Shown here: piece after piece, positions 1 through 8,956 of the stretch
Layout of the letters: each line of letters starts with the position of its first letter
How positions within the stretch are numbered: the first letter of the stretch is position 1
Origin: JAULUH01 sp032111745
GTDB taxonomy: Bacteria; Chloroflexota; Anaerolineae; JAAEKA01
Direction: 5' to 3'
DNA length: 24,200 bases
Assembly: GCA_032111745.1 (NCBI GenBank)
Contig: JAULUH010000549.1
Coordinates: 1 to 24,200, forward strand
Program-made: the position numbers and the translations under genes
Notes under the pieces: model-generated
What the model saw: only the letters and a program-made list of their open reading frames with translations
Database searches by the model: none
What the model was told of the DNA's origin: nothing

Positions 1-1
1 C

Positions 2-16
2 CCTGGCCGCGCCAGG
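2..16. terminator. Small GC stem-loop at left edge, possible end of an upstream gene
   Basis: Six-base arms (CCTGGC at 2-7, GCCAGG at 11-16) flank a 3-nt loop, and CTCTTTCC follows on the + strand. It could end a + strand gene lying left of the window. The T tract is short and no upstream gene is visible, so this is tentative. Confidence 0.25.
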
Positions 17-84
17 CTCTTTCCTGCCCTGTCCCGGGCGGGGGCCTCGCGGCGGTCACCGGTGAGGTGAGTCCAAAGACGTCG

Positions 85-114
85 TTGACACCGCTTGACT
101 CTGTTTGGTATAAT
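85..114 (+). promoter_or_regulatory. Sigma-70-type promoter with extended -10 for the TPR lipoprotein gene
   Basis: A perfect -35 TTGACA lies at 85-90. An 18-nt spacer leads to a perfect -10 TATAAT at 109-114, preceded by TGG at 106-108, which makes an extended -10 (TGnTATAAT). Transcription should start near 121, about 208 nt before the ATG at 329. The same TGnTAnAAT form recurs at 3683-3711 and 21128-21156, which supports it as the house style of this genome. Confidence 0.8.
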
Positions 115-120
115 GAGAGC

Positions 121-328
121 AGGGTGGTATCGCTATAGGCTTCGTTCTCCACGCATCGCAACTGGGTATTTTCGAATTCACTGTGACTAGCGCGGCTCGC
201 CGCCGGGGGTGGCCCGGCGTTGTGGCCATATCGAGCCGAAGACGCCGGAATCGGTCCGGGAGAGACGATGATGGGGATTCCCCTAAGCAGGGAGAGCCGC
301 TGATGCTCGCATCAGCCGGGAGGAAACC
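121..328 (+). promoter_or_regulatory. Structured 5' leader of the TPR lipoprotein mRNA
   Basis: About 200 nt lie between the predicted transcription start and the ATG, with no convincing short ORF. A nested structure is visible: outer arms CGGCTCG (193-199) and CGAGCCG (232-238) enclose inner arms CGCCGGG (201-207) and CCCGGCG (213-219). A second hairpin has 7-bp arms (GCTGATG 299-305, CATCAGC 310-316) and a CTCG loop. It ends 1 nt before the Shine-Dalgarno sequence GGGAGGA (318-324). I do not recognise a known riboswitch class. Control of ribosome access is an inference. Confidence 0.35.
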
Positions 329-3300
329 ATGAAGAGCTGGCAACGGTGTATGTCGGTTTTGATTGTCCTTGCGCTGGCCGCCCTGGTGCTGGGCGGGTGC
401 GGGGGCCAGCAGGACCCCACGCCCGTACCCACGGCCACGCCGGCGCCTACGGCCACGCCGCGGCCGACGGCCGTGCCCACGCCGACACCGGTGCCTCTGT
501 CCGCCATCGTCGACCAGGGCTATGCGGCCCTGGCCCGTAGCAACTTTGCCGCTGCGGTCGAGCTCTTCGAGCAGGCGACGGCCACCGGCCCCGCCTACGG
601 GCCGGCCTACGCCGGCCTGGCCCTGGCCAGCTATTGGCAAATAGGGGAGGAGCCCAAAGCCCTGGAGCTCGCCAGCAAGGCGGTGGAGGTGGCGCCCGAC
701 GACGCCGAGGCCCATGCCGCGCTGGCGCTGGCCCATTACAACCTGGGAGACACGGACGCGGCCGTGGAGGCCGCGGAGAAGGCCGTGGAGCTGGACCAGA
801 GCAGCCCCCTGGCGCAGGTGGCGCTGGCCACGGCCTACCTCTCCGATCGCCAGTACGAGGAGTCCCTGGCGGCGATCGAGACCGCGCTGGACCTGCAGCC
901 AGACCTGGCCGAGGCGTGTGGCGTGCTGGGTGCCTACTATAGGGCTGTGGGCGACGCCGGGCGGGCGCAGGCGGCCTATGAGGCCGCGCTCTCCCGGCAG
1001 CCCGATTTCGCGCCCTGGCACGTCGCCCTGGCCGACCTGTGGGCGGACCTGGGGCGCTACGGCCAGGCCCGGGCCCGCTACGAGCAGGCCGTCGAGCTCG
1101 ATCCCCAATCGGCCGAGGCGCTGCGCGGCCTGGCCTACCTGGCCGTGGAACGCGGGGATTACGGCGCGGCCGGAGACCTCGTCGACCAGTTCGCTGCCCT
1201 GATCCCCGGCACCCCGCAGCCTTACGTAGCCAGGGGCTATATCCATAGCGCACAGGGCGAAGGCGACGACGCCCGGGCGCAGTTCCGCCGGGCCCTGGAC
1301 CGGCGCGAGAACTACGGGCCCGCCCTGGATGCCATGGGCTGGAGCTACCTGGACGAGGGCGAGTGCGACCTGGCCGTGCGCCAGTTCCAGACCCTGGTGG
1401 CAGAGCACCCCCGCTCTCCGGATGGGCTGATCGGCATGGGCTACGCCAGGCTATGCGACGGGGACCCGGCAAAGGCCCTGGAGTACATGCGCAAGGCCGC
1501 CCGCCTCGATCCCTACGCAGAATGGGCACACATGGGCCTGGGCGCGGCCTATGGCAGCCAGGAGCGCTGGGAGGAGGCGACCCTTGCCTACGCCGATGCC
1601 CTGCAGGTCGGATTGACGGACGCCGCCGTGCATCGCGAGCTGGGCGATGTGATCTACTACAGCCGGGATGATCCTGAGGCCGTGGATGCAGAGTTCGAGC
1701 TGGCCCTGCAGCTGATGCCGGATGACGTCGGCAACCAGTACGCACACGCCAGCCTGGGATTTGTGGACTACGACGAGGGCCAGGCAGACCTGGCCGAAGC
1801 CCATGCTCGCGAGGCCCTGGCCATGGGGCCGGAGGACCCGCTGGCCCGCCGCCTGCTGGGCATGGCCCTGGTTCGCCAGGGCAAGCACCAGGAGGCCATC
1901 GAGGTGCTGGAGGCGCTGATTGCGGAGGAGCCCGAGGACAGCACCGCGCAGGGGTTCCTTGGCCTGGCCTACAAGGGAGTAGGGCGTTACCCAGAGGCCA
2001 AGAAGGCCCTGGAGACCTACGTGGCGCTGCAGAGAGGCGAAGGTATCCCCGACCAGACCTACGGGTTGATCGAGATCCTGGGCCAGGGCTACGTGGTGGC
2101 CGAGGCCAAGGCCCTGCGGGACATGGCCTCGGGGATCGAAGAGGAGCTCGAGACCGAGGCCACAGTGCAGATCACGAAGGTTGAGGGCGCCGGCCGCACC
2201 GTGAACATCACGCTGGCCGCGCAGCCGGACCAGGAGCCGGAGGACGTCCTGTTCCAGATGGCGGCGGCGGTAGGGATTGCCTCCGTCTACCTGCAACGCA
2301 TCGAGCCCGCCATCGAGGGGGGCATTACGGTGCAGCTGGTGGATGAGGGCGAGCCGCTCTATGCCATGACCGTGGACCACGCCACGGCGGTGGAATTTGC
2401 CGATGGCCTGATCGGCGGCACCGACCTCGCCAGCACGCTGGAGTTCCGGCAGCTCAGGGAGAAGCCAGCCGCGGCCACCGTGGAGGAGATCAAGACTGAC
2501 CTTTCGGCCACCCGGGAGCTTAGCGCCACGACCGAGGTGCCGTATCAAACCCTGGCCGAGGAGGAGTTGCGGGCGCGCTACGAGGCAGAGATGGAAGAGG
2601 AGGACCGGGCGACCATGGAGGACCAGCAGGCCCTGTTGGTCCTGCTGGGGGTCGTCGATCCTCAGGTCGATCTGGCCCAATTGCTCATCGACCTCAATGC
2701 GGAACAGGTCAGCGGCTTCTATGACACGGACGAGGAGGCCTTCTACCTGGTGGAGCGCGGCGCATCGACCGTTGAGGACCAGATGACCGTGGCGCACGAA
2801 TATGTGCACGCGCTGCAGGACCAGCATTACGACCTGGATGCGCTGGTGGACAGCGCTGAGAGCTCCGACCAGGAGGCAGCCATCGAGGCCCTTGTCGAGG
2901 GCGATGCCACCCTGGCCATGCTGCTCTACGGCGATGAGCACGTCATGCTGTACGACATGTTCGAGATGATCTCTGAAGCCGGGGGCCTGGAAAGCGACGT
3001 GTTGGACTCCAGCCCGGCCTTCATCCGGGAGTCCGCGATGTTCCCCTATGATGGAGGGTTGGACTTCGTCATGGCGCTATACGATCGCGGAGGGTGGGAC
3101 GCGGTGAACGAGGCCTACCAGGCGCCCCCGCGCTCCACCGAGCAGGTGCTGCATCCCGAGCGGTATCGCCAGGACGACCAACCCGTGGCGGTGGCGCTGC
3201 CGGAGATCGCCGATGCGCTCGGCGCGGCGTGGCAGGAGGTCGATCGCGACGTGATGGGAGAGCTGGGGCTGCGGCTGTATCTCCAAGAGTATGCCGGCCC

Positions 3301-3646
3301 GATGATGGCGGCCCTGGCTGCCGAGGGCTGGGCGGGAGACAGCTACGCCCTGCTGCGCCGGGGGCCGGAGGGGCCGCACCTGCTGGTGATGCAGACGGCG
3401 TGGGACGACGAAGAGGAGGCCGATCAGTTCTGGACCCTATTCCTGGTGGCCATGAGCCACCAGGTGGACCTTGCGGAGGATGTGCAGGAGCTGCTCGGCG
3501 AGCCCGCGGGCCGCTGGTGGCACGGCGATGGCCGCACTGTGTTCGCCCGCCAGGATGGCGAGGAGGTCCTGATCCTGATCGGGCCAGATAGGCAGACGCT
3601 GGAAGCCGCCACCGGGGCCCTCGAGTCCGCCCCAGTCACCGGCTAA
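329..3646 (+). CDS. TPR-repeat lipoprotein with C-terminal HExxH metallopeptidase-like domain
   Basis: The product has 1105 residues. The ATG follows GGGAGGA by a good distance. Residues 1-24 are a lipoprotein signal (lipobox LGGC, lipidated Cys24), then a Pro/Thr-rich spacer to about residue 57 as in many Chloroflexota exported proteins. Roughly fifteen tandem TPR units (34-residue period, G/A-Y-A spacing, most ending in P) fill about 57-570. A mixed alpha/beta stretch covers about 575-705. The C-terminal third carries HEYVH at 823-827 and LVEGDAT around Glu857, which looks like a gluzincin-type zinc site (His823, His827, Glu857 as ligands, Glu824 as base). It is probably anchored on the outer face of the membrane, with the TPRs recruiting a partner or substrate. 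The role and peptidase activity are inferred. It stands alone: the next gene has its own promoter. Confidence 0.8.
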   Translation: MKSWQRCMSVLIVLALAALVLGGCGGQQDPTPVPTATPAPTATPRPTAVPTPTPVPLSAIVDQGYAALARSNFAAAVELFEQATATGPAYGPAYAGLALASYWQIGEEPKALELASKAVEVAPDDAEAHAALALAHYNLGDTDAAVEAAEKAVELDQSSPLAQVALATAYLSDRQYEESLAAIETALDLQPDLAEACGVLGAYYRAVGDAGRAQAAYEAALSRQPDFAPWHVALADLWADLGRYGQARARYEQAVELDPQSAEALRGLAYLAVERGDYGAAGDLVDQFAALIPGTPQPYVARGYIHSAQGEGDDARAQFRRALDRRENYGPALDAMGWSYLDEGECDLAVRQFQTLVAEHPRSPDGLIGMGYARLCDGDPAKALEYMRKAARLDPYAEWAHMGLGAAYGSQERWEEATLAYADALQVGLTDAAVHRELGDVIYYSRDDPEAVDAEFELALQLMPDDVGNQYAHASLGFVDYDEGQADLAEAHAREALAMGPEDPLARRLLGMALVRQGKHQEAIEVLEALIAEEPEDSTAQGFLGLAYKGVGRYPEAKKALETYVALQRGEGIPDQTYGLIEILGQGYVVAEAKALRDMASGIEEELETEATVQITKVEGAGRTVNITLAAQPDQEPEDVLFQMAAAVGIASVYLQRIEPAIEGGITVQLVDEGEPLYAMTVDHATAVEFADGLIGGTDLASTLEFRQLREKPAAATVEEIKTDLSATRELSATTEVPYQTLAEEELRARYEAEMEEEDRATMEDQQALLVLLGVVDPQVDLAQLLIDLNAEQVSGFYDTDEEAFYLVERGASTVEDQMTVAHEYVHALQDQHYDLDALVDSAESSDQEAAIEALVEGDATLAMLLYGDEHVMLYDMFEMISEAGGLESDVLDSSPAFIRESAMFPYDGGLDFVMALYDRGGWDAVNEAYQAPPRSTEQVLHPERYRQDDQPVAVALPEIADALGAAWQEVDRDVMGELGLRLYLQEYAGPMMAALAAEGWAGDSYALLRRGPEGPHLLVMQTAWDDEEEADQFWTLFLVAMSHQVDLAEDVQELLGEPAGRWWHGDGRTVFARQDGEEVLILIGPDRQTLEAATGALESAPVTG

Positions 3647-3682
3647 AGCCTCAACTCCGTGGTCCCGATCGGGCACAGCCCA

Positions 3683-3711
3683 TTGCCTGCCATAACCAGC
3701 AATGGTAGAAT
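3683..3711 (+). promoter_or_regulatory. Promoter with extended -10 for the LuxE/LuxC/propeller operon
   Basis: TTGCCT at 3683-3688 is followed by a 17-nt spacer and TAGAAT at 3706-3711. TGG directly before the hexamer gives an extended -10. Predicted transcription starts near 3718, leaving a leader of about 70 nt before the TTG start at 3787. No competing promoter was seen in the 140-nt gap after the TPR gene. Confidence 0.6.
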
Positions 3712-3786
3712 GAGCCGGGTGGCAGAATCCTAACCGCGCTGCCAGGTGCGCCGTCCGCCGCGACGAGTTGTTCCAAAGGGATAGCT

Positions 3787-5208
3787 TTGAACCACACTTC
3801 ATCCTCAGGCCTGGCGGGAACAGCGATCTACCAGCAGCTCATCAGGCTCACCCAGGCCTGGGCACTGCGCCGGCCCGTCGACGCAGCACGAGCACGGGAC
3901 TTGCGCCACCAGGCCGTGCAACTCAACCATGCGCATTATCTGGAGACGATCCCGGCCTATCGGCGGCTGGCCGCAGAGGCCGGGATCGGGCCAGGGGATG
4001 GGGTGGAGGCCATCGTCGGGCACCTGATGGTGTCGGACGATCTGTTCAAGAGCTACAGCCAGCGCTGGCTCGATACAAACGACTTCGCCAGCATGAACCG
4101 CTGGCTGTCCACCATCCACCACCAACAAGTGGACGTCGAGGTCGACGGCGTGCGCTCCATCGACCAGTGGATCGATCGCCTCAACCTGCATGGCGTGCTA
4201 CCGGTCTACAGCTCAGGCACCTCGGGCGCGTTCTCGTTCATCCCCCGCGATCGGGCGATGTGGGAGCTGGTGCGCACGGCCAATACCTGCACTTTGCTGC
4301 CCTTCTTGACCTACGACAAGGTGGGCACGGCGTGGCAGCGGTTGCTGGTACGGGGGGCCGCCGGGCTGCTAGACCCGGCCGGCTTCAGCCGGGCAGTCAG
4401 CCGGCTTAGCGTCAAGCCTTTCGACGCCGTCTTCCTCGACTTCCAGGGCGGGCGCACCGGCATGCAGGCCATCGGCCAGGAGCTGGCACCTGCTTTCCGT
4501 CGCACCACCTTCCTGTATCCCATGCGGCTCTCCGCCAACGTGCTGCGCGCCCTGCGTCGCGGGCCGCGGTCGGAGGAGGAATTAGCCGCACTGCAGGCCG
4601 TGCAGGCCGAGACCACGGCCCGGCGGGATCAGAACTATGCCCGGGTGATCGCCAGCCTGCAAGCCTCGGCGGCTGATCGCAAGAACGTCTTCATGTTCGG
4701 CACTCCGGCCCTGTTCAAGGAGCTGTGCGATGTGATGGGCGGCGCCAGCCAGCGCGCGGCCCTGCCGGCCGGCAGCCTGGTGCTGTTCGGCGGCGGATGG
4801 AAAGGCTTCGGAGGCGAGCGCATCCCGCGCGAGCTGCTGGTATCGACCATTGCCGACCGGCTCGGGCTGGCCAAAGCCCGCATCCTCGAGGGCTACTCCA
4901 TGACCGAGGTCAACGTCTTCACCGTGCGCTGCGACCACGGCCGCTTCCACATCCCGCCGCTCCTGGAGCCAGTGATCCTGGACGAGGCGCTGCAGCCGCT
5001 GGTGGGGCCGGATGTGCGCGGCATCTTCGGCTTCCTGGATCCGTTGGCGACAGCCTACCCCGGCTTCATCGCCAGCGGCGACGAGGTGCACCTGGTCGAC
5101 GGCCCGTGCTCCTGCGGCCTGACCGGCCCGGCCGTGGTGGAGATTGGCCGCGCCCGCACGCGCGAGCTCAAGGGCTGCGGCGGGGTGATGGCATCCCTGG
5201 CAGCCTGA
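3787..5208 (+). CDS. LuxE-family acyl-protein synthetase (long-chain fatty acid activation)
   Basis: The product has 473 residues. The start is TTG, chosen because AAAGGG lies 6 nt upstream (3775-3780) and no better ATG exists. The protein resembles the ANL-fold acyl-protein synthetases of the LuxE family. It has a P-loop-like YSSGTSG at 141-147 and an EGYSMTE motif at 368-374, the position of the adenylate-contacting YxxTE motif. Near the C-terminus lies Cys464 in KGCGG, where LuxE proteins keep the cysteine that receives the acyl group. Expected chemistry: ATP-dependent acyl-AMP formation, transfer to its own cysteine, then hand-over to the reductase. The reductase gene follows after 31 nt. 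No signal peptide is visible, so it should be cytosolic. The family is clear; the fatty acid used is unknown. Confidence 0.8.
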   Translation: MNHTSSSGLAGTAIYQQLIRLTQAWALRRPVDAARARDLRHQAVQLNHAHYLETIPAYRRLAAEAGIGPGDGVEAIVGHLMVSDDLFKSYSQRWLDTNDFASMNRWLSTIHHQQVDVEVDGVRSIDQWIDRLNLHGVLPVYSSGTSGAFSFIPRDRAMWELVRTANTCTLLPFLTYDKVGTAWQRLLVRGAAGLLDPAGFSRAVSRLSVKPFDAVFLDFQGGRTGMQAIGQELAPAFRRTTFLYPMRLSANVLRALRRGPRSEEELAALQAVQAETTARRDQNYARVIASLQASAADRKNVFMFGTPALFKELCDVMGGASQRAALPAGSLVLFGGGWKGFGGERIPRELLVSTIADRLGLAKARILEGYSMTEVNVFTVRCDHGRFHIPPLLEPVILDEALQPLVGPDVRGIFGFLDPLATAYPGFIASGDEVHLVDGPCSCGLTGPAVVEIGRARTRELKGCGGVMASLAA

Positions 5209-5239
5209 TCTGCCAAAACGAGAAGCGAGGTAACGGCCT

Positions 5240-6844
5240 ATGCAACTGGGCGAGCTGTGCCGGCAGCACGACATCCTGGTGGATGACCGCGGCATCGTGC
5301 GAGTGCCCCTCTTGGTGAAGGGACAGATCGTCGCGCCGGCCCCCATCACCCGGGACCAGGTAGACGCTGCGTTTGCTGGAGGGGATGCCGCGACGGGTTA
5401 CGCAAGGCTAGACGGGATGCAGCTGCTGCGTGAGCCTGTGATCGACCGCACCACCATGCTGCCGGCGGGCGAGCATAGGGTGCTGGTATTGCCGCAGGTA
5501 AGCCCCCTGGCGCTGCTCGAGCGTGATGTAGACGCGTTGGTGCGTGGGCCGTATGCCCTCAGCGTGGACGACATCCTGGCCTATCTGCAGGCCATCGTCG
5601 ATACACTGACCGGGGACAGCACCACTGTCGAGCAGGTGCAGGAGCTGTGCCGCCGCACTGCGCCCTATCCGGATGTCTTCCTTGACGGCGCCTTCGCCGA
5701 GTTCGAGATGGGGCTGAGTGCCGAGGGCGCTTGCACCATGATCGACAGCGAACTGGCCGCCTGGCAGCGGCCGGGCCGCGAGTTTCTCGAAGGCTGGGTC
5801 GAGGTGCCGGGAGACGTGGCGCCCGGCCTGGCGCCACTGGCCGCGCTGGGCCTCCCCGGCGCAGATGGGCTGTCCCAGGCGGCTCCGGTGGCCCTGCGCG
5901 CCATGCCGACGCGGCAGCTGCACATCACGGCAGGCAATGCCCCGGGCGTGCCCATCATCTCAGTGCTGCGCGGGCTGCTGACCAAGGGGGCAGTGACGGT
6001 GAAATCGCCAGCCGGCGCCATCCTGACCGGTGCCCTGTTCGCGGTGGCGGCCGCCGCCGCCGCGCCGGAGCACCCCTTGACGCGCCATCTGTCCATCGTC
6101 TACTGGCAGGGTGGCGACGAGAGTGTGGAGGGGCTACTGTTCCTGCCCAACGCCTACGACCGGATCGTCGTGTGGGGCGCGCCGGAGGCAGTGACCTCAG
6201 TTCAGTCTCGGGCGGCGCTGACCAGGGTCATCACCTTCAACCCGCGCTACAGCGTCAGCATGATCGGCCGGGAGGCCTTCGCTGGGGACCTCGACCGGGT
6301 GGCATTCCAGGCCGCGGTGGACACCATGATCTACAACCAGCAGGCCTGCACGGCATCGCTGGTGCACTATGTGGAGGGCACGGTGGCCCAGGCCGAGGAG
6401 TACGCAGCCCGGCTGCGGCTGGCCTTGAGCCAGTGGGACGAGATGGCGCCGCAGCGCGTGGAGCCTGACATGGTGGGTGCGGTGGAGCGCATGCGGCGGG
6501 GCCGTTACCTGCAGGCCGGCTGGCACCTGAACCGCCGCGGCGAGCGGTTCGCCTCCGGGGTGGTGGTCGTGCCCGAGGAGTTCGACGTGATGGATCATCC
6601 CCTGTGCCGGCTGGTAGTGGTGCGGCCGATGCCCGAGCTCACGGCCGCTCTGGCCTACCTGCACCAGGGGGTTTCGGCCGTGGGGGTCTTCCCGGAGGCG
6701 CAACGCCTGCGCCTGCGGGACGCCATCGCCGCGCGCGGCGTGTCCAGCGTGCTGCCGCTGGGCCGCTGCGAGCAGGTCTTTCCAGGCATGCCGCACGACG
6801 GCATGCTGGTCTTGAGCCAGCTGGTGGATTGGAAGTATGGCTGA
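5240..6844 (+). CDS. LuxC-family acyl-CoA/acyl-protein reductase (fatty aldehyde forming)
   Basis: The product has 534 residues. The ATG follows GAGG (5227-5230) by 9 nt. It matches the LuxC family, an aldehyde-dehydrogenase-fold enzyme that reduces an enzyme-bound acyl thioester to the aldehyde with NADPH. The ITAGNAPGVP segment (near residue 230) and the following KSPAG stretch are typical of the cofactor-binding half. NQQACTA places the likely catalytic nucleophile at Cys370. In luminous bacteria LuxC works in a complex with LuxE, and here the two genes are adjacent in the order E then C. No LuxD thioesterase or luciferase subunit lies in the window, so the acyl donor may be acyl-CoA, acyl-ACP or a free fatty acid activated by the LuxE-like partner. 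It is probably cotranscribed with the propeller gene 24 nt downstream. Confidence 0.85.
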   Translation: MQLGELCRQHDILVDDRGIVRVPLLVKGQIVAPAPITRDQVDAAFAGGDAATGYARLDGMQLLREPVIDRTTMLPAGEHRVLVLPQVSPLALLERDVDALVRGPYALSVDDILAYLQAIVDTLTGDSTTVEQVQELCRRTAPYPDVFLDGAFAEFEMGLSAEGACTMIDSELAAWQRPGREFLEGWVEVPGDVAPGLAPLAALGLPGADGLSQAAPVALRAMPTRQLHITAGNAPGVPIISVLRGLLTKGAVTVKSPAGAILTGALFAVAAAAAAPEHPLTRHLSIVYWQGGDESVEGLLFLPNAYDRIVVWGAPEAVTSVQSRAALTRVITFNPRYSVSMIGREAFAGDLDRVAFQAAVDTMIYNQQACTASLVHYVEGTVAQAEEYAARLRLALSQWDEMAPQRVEPDMVGAVERMRRGRYLQAGWHLNRRGERFASGVVVVPEEFDVMDHPLCRLVVVRPMPELTAALAYLHQGVSAVGVFPEAQRLRLRDAIAARGVSSVLPLGRCEQVFPGMPHDGMLVLSQLVDWKYG

Positions 6845-6868
6845 GAGCCATCTTCGGAGGAGCGCGCC

Positions 6869-8956
6869 ATGATCAACCTGCGCAACCCTATCACTTACGT
6901 CACTCTGCCGGCGATCCTCGCCCTGCTGGTGGCGGGCTGTGCGGGGGTGCCGGGCGCCACGCCCCTGCCACCGGTGGTGCCGGCGTCCGTTGCAACCAGT
7001 CCGGCACTGGCGCCCAGTCCGACGGCAGCACCCAGCCCCACGCTGCCGGCGACCCCTACACCCGTGCCCACACCGAGTCCTGTGCCAACTCTGCCGCCAA
7101 CGCCACTGCCCCCTACGGTCGAGGCTGTGCCTGAGCCTGCGCCGGGCGCGGCCATCGAAGCGCCCGGGCTGATCGTCTATACGTGGGGCATGCTGGAGGG
7201 TGTGGAGCTGTTCGTGGCACCGGCGGGCGGTGCTGACCCCGTCCAGCTGACTTCCTCCCCCTACATCGAGACCCGGGCCATGTGGTCGCCGGACGCTACC
7301 CGGATCGCCTACGTGTCCGATGACCCCACGAACGACGGCTCTGATCTCTGGGTCCTGGATCCGGCCGCACCGGGCACGGCACGGCCGGTCACCACCCACG
7401 GCATGGTGGGCTTCGACACCTTTTCCTGGGCACCGGATGGGCAGGCCATCGTCTACGCTGCGCCGCAGGCCGATGGCGCGGAGATGGATGTGTATCGCCT
7501 GGAGATCGACACGGGGGAGGTGATGACCCTGACCGCGGACTGGAAGGGCTGGGATTCCTCTCCGGCCTGGTCGCCGGACGGGACGCAGATCGCCTTCGTC
7601 TCGGACAAGGGTGAAGACGGCAAGTCGCTGGACGATATCTGGGTGATGGGCCCGGACGGCAGCGGCCAGACCAACCTGACCGACAACGGCGAGGCCTGGG
7701 AAGATGTGCGGCCGGCCTGGTCGCCCGACGGCACCCGGCTGGCCTTCTTCCGATGGAGCCTGGTAGCCGAGGGGGATGCAGCCGGCGGGCCGGCCGGGCT
7801 GTGGGTGATGAACGCCGATGGCAGCGACCAGCGCCTCCTCCACGCGTACCAGGGCTTCATGTTTGCCGACGCGCCCGTGTGGTCGCCAGACGGCAGGCTC
7901 ATCGCCTTTCCGATGGTGGAGGGAGGGGAATTCAACGTCTGGGTGATACCAGCTGAAGGCGGTGAGGCGATCCAGGTCAGCGACCTGGCTGGAGACGAAA
8001 CCTGGATTTCGTGGTCACCGGACTCGACAACGCTAACCTTCATGAACGAGACCGAAACGGGTGTGGCCCAATATGTGGCTGCGGCTGACGGCAGCCACAG
8101 CGGCCCGCTGCTGCCGGACGAGGTGACGGGCCATGGCATGTGGTCGCCGGTGGCAGCTCCGGTGGACGCCGGCATCGAGGAGCCGGCCTCGCAGTGCGAC
8201 GCCGATGAGGTGCTGGCCGAGCTCAGGGCGCTGGTGCCCTACCAGGAGTTCGAGCTGGGCTATACCAACGTCTCGGGAGCCACATCCCTGACGCTGTGGT
8301 TCGTCGATCCTGGGCTGGCTACGCCGGCCAGCGGTGCGGCCATTGCTGAGAACGTCGAACAGGCCCGACAGGCCGCCGTAGCCCTCAGCCACGAGCTTGG
8401 CCGCGCCGATCCGTGCGTGGCCCAGGTATTTCCCTACATCAATCCGGCGGTGGTCGACAGCAACTACGATGGCTGGTTCTCGGGCCTGATCCCCGCCTAC
8501 GCCATGCCGCAGACCAGTGAGCTATCCCCTGAGCAGGCCGCGGCCATCGTCCAGCGCATCGGCAGCGAGTACCTGCGCACGGAGGATACCCAGGAGCCAG
8601 AGCCGGCGCCGGAAGGCACCCTGTCCTGGGCCGAGGTGCGGCCGCTGATCCATAGCCATTTCCCGCAGGATGCCAACGTGGCCTTTCTCCTGATCGGGAA
8701 TCCGGACGGGGTGACCGTCTCGGCCACCTGGCCCGGCCCGTCTGATCCAACCGATCCGATAGACATGGGCCTCAACCTTACCGCCCTGGGCAATGTGATC
8801 TTGGAGCTCCAGCGCCTGCATCCCATGCCCGACCGGCTCGTGTCGCTGGTGGTGGACGACGGCGGCCGGGTCCACCTGGTGAGCGTTTTGGAGCAGGAGG
8901 ACATCCTGAAAGGGCTCGAGGCCCTGGAGACCATCCCGTTCCAGCCAGTTCAATAG
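6869..8956 (+). CDS. PD40 (TolB-like) beta-propeller lipoprotein with novel C-terminal region
   Basis: The product has 695 residues. The ATG follows GGAGGAG (6856-6862) by 6 nt. The lipobox is VAGC with Cys24, then a Pro/Ala/Thr linker to about residue 95. Six WSPDG-type PD40 motifs start at residues 139, 187, 234, 284, 338 and 382 (spacing 44-54), and a degenerate WSP near 425 could close a seven-blade propeller. Residues from about 440 to 695 are unlike the propeller. They hold two segments of similar make-up (about 440-540 and 590-690), each starting with an E-x-L/V-R-x-L helix and followed by beta strands; I do not recognise them. It is probably membrane-anchored on the cell exterior. The 24-nt gap to the LuxC-like gene suggests one operon, though a functional link to aldehyde formation is not shown. 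Confidence 0.8.
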   Translation: MINLRNPITYVTLPAILALLVAGCAGVPGATPLPPVVPASVATSPALAPSPTAAPSPTLPATPTPVPTPSPVPTLPPTPLPPTVEAVPEPAPGAAIEAPGLIVYTWGMLEGVELFVAPAGGADPVQLTSSPYIETRAMWSPDATRIAYVSDDPTNDGSDLWVLDPAAPGTARPVTTHGMVGFDTFSWAPDGQAIVYAAPQADGAEMDVYRLEIDTGEVMTLTADWKGWDSSPAWSPDGTQIAFVSDKGEDGKSLDDIWVMGPDGSGQTNLTDNGEAWEDVRPAWSPDGTRLAFFRWSLVAEGDAAGGPAGLWVMNADGSDQRLLHAYQGFMFADAPVWSPDGRLIAFPMVEGGEFNVWVIPAEGGEAIQVSDLAGDETWISWSPDSTTLTFMNETETGVAQYVAAADGSHSGPLLPDEVTGHGMWSPVAAPVDAGIEEPASQCDADEVLAELRALVPYQEFELGYTNVSGATSLTLWFVDPGLATPASGAAIAENVEQARQAAVALSHELGRADPCVAQVFPYINPAVVDSNYDGWFSGLIPAYAMPQTSELSPEQAAAIVQRIGSEYLRTEDTQEPEPAPEGTLSWAEVRPLIHSHFPQDANVAFLLIGNPDGVTVSATWPGPSDPTDPIDMGLNLTALGNVILELQRLHPMPDRLVSLVVDDGGRVHLVSVLEQEDILKGLEALETIPFQPVQ

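Noticed and set aside
121..134. AGGGTGGTATCGCT resembles the T-box antiterminator word
   Set aside because: It lies at the predicted transcription start, so there is no room upstream for a specifier stem, and no matching terminator follows. The downstream gene is not of a T-box-regulated type.
150..260. Words resembling parts of a cobalamin riboswitch (CGCAACTG, GAGCCGAAGACGCC)
   Set aside because: They are not in the right spacing or context, and the B12-box consensus is not met. The regulated gene has no link to cobalamin.
56..1745. Long - strand ORFs opposite the TPR gene
   Set aside because: They are shadows of a high-GC gene: Pro/Arg/Gly-rich products with no family signal, whereas the + strand protein has a signal peptide, TPRs and a ribosome site.
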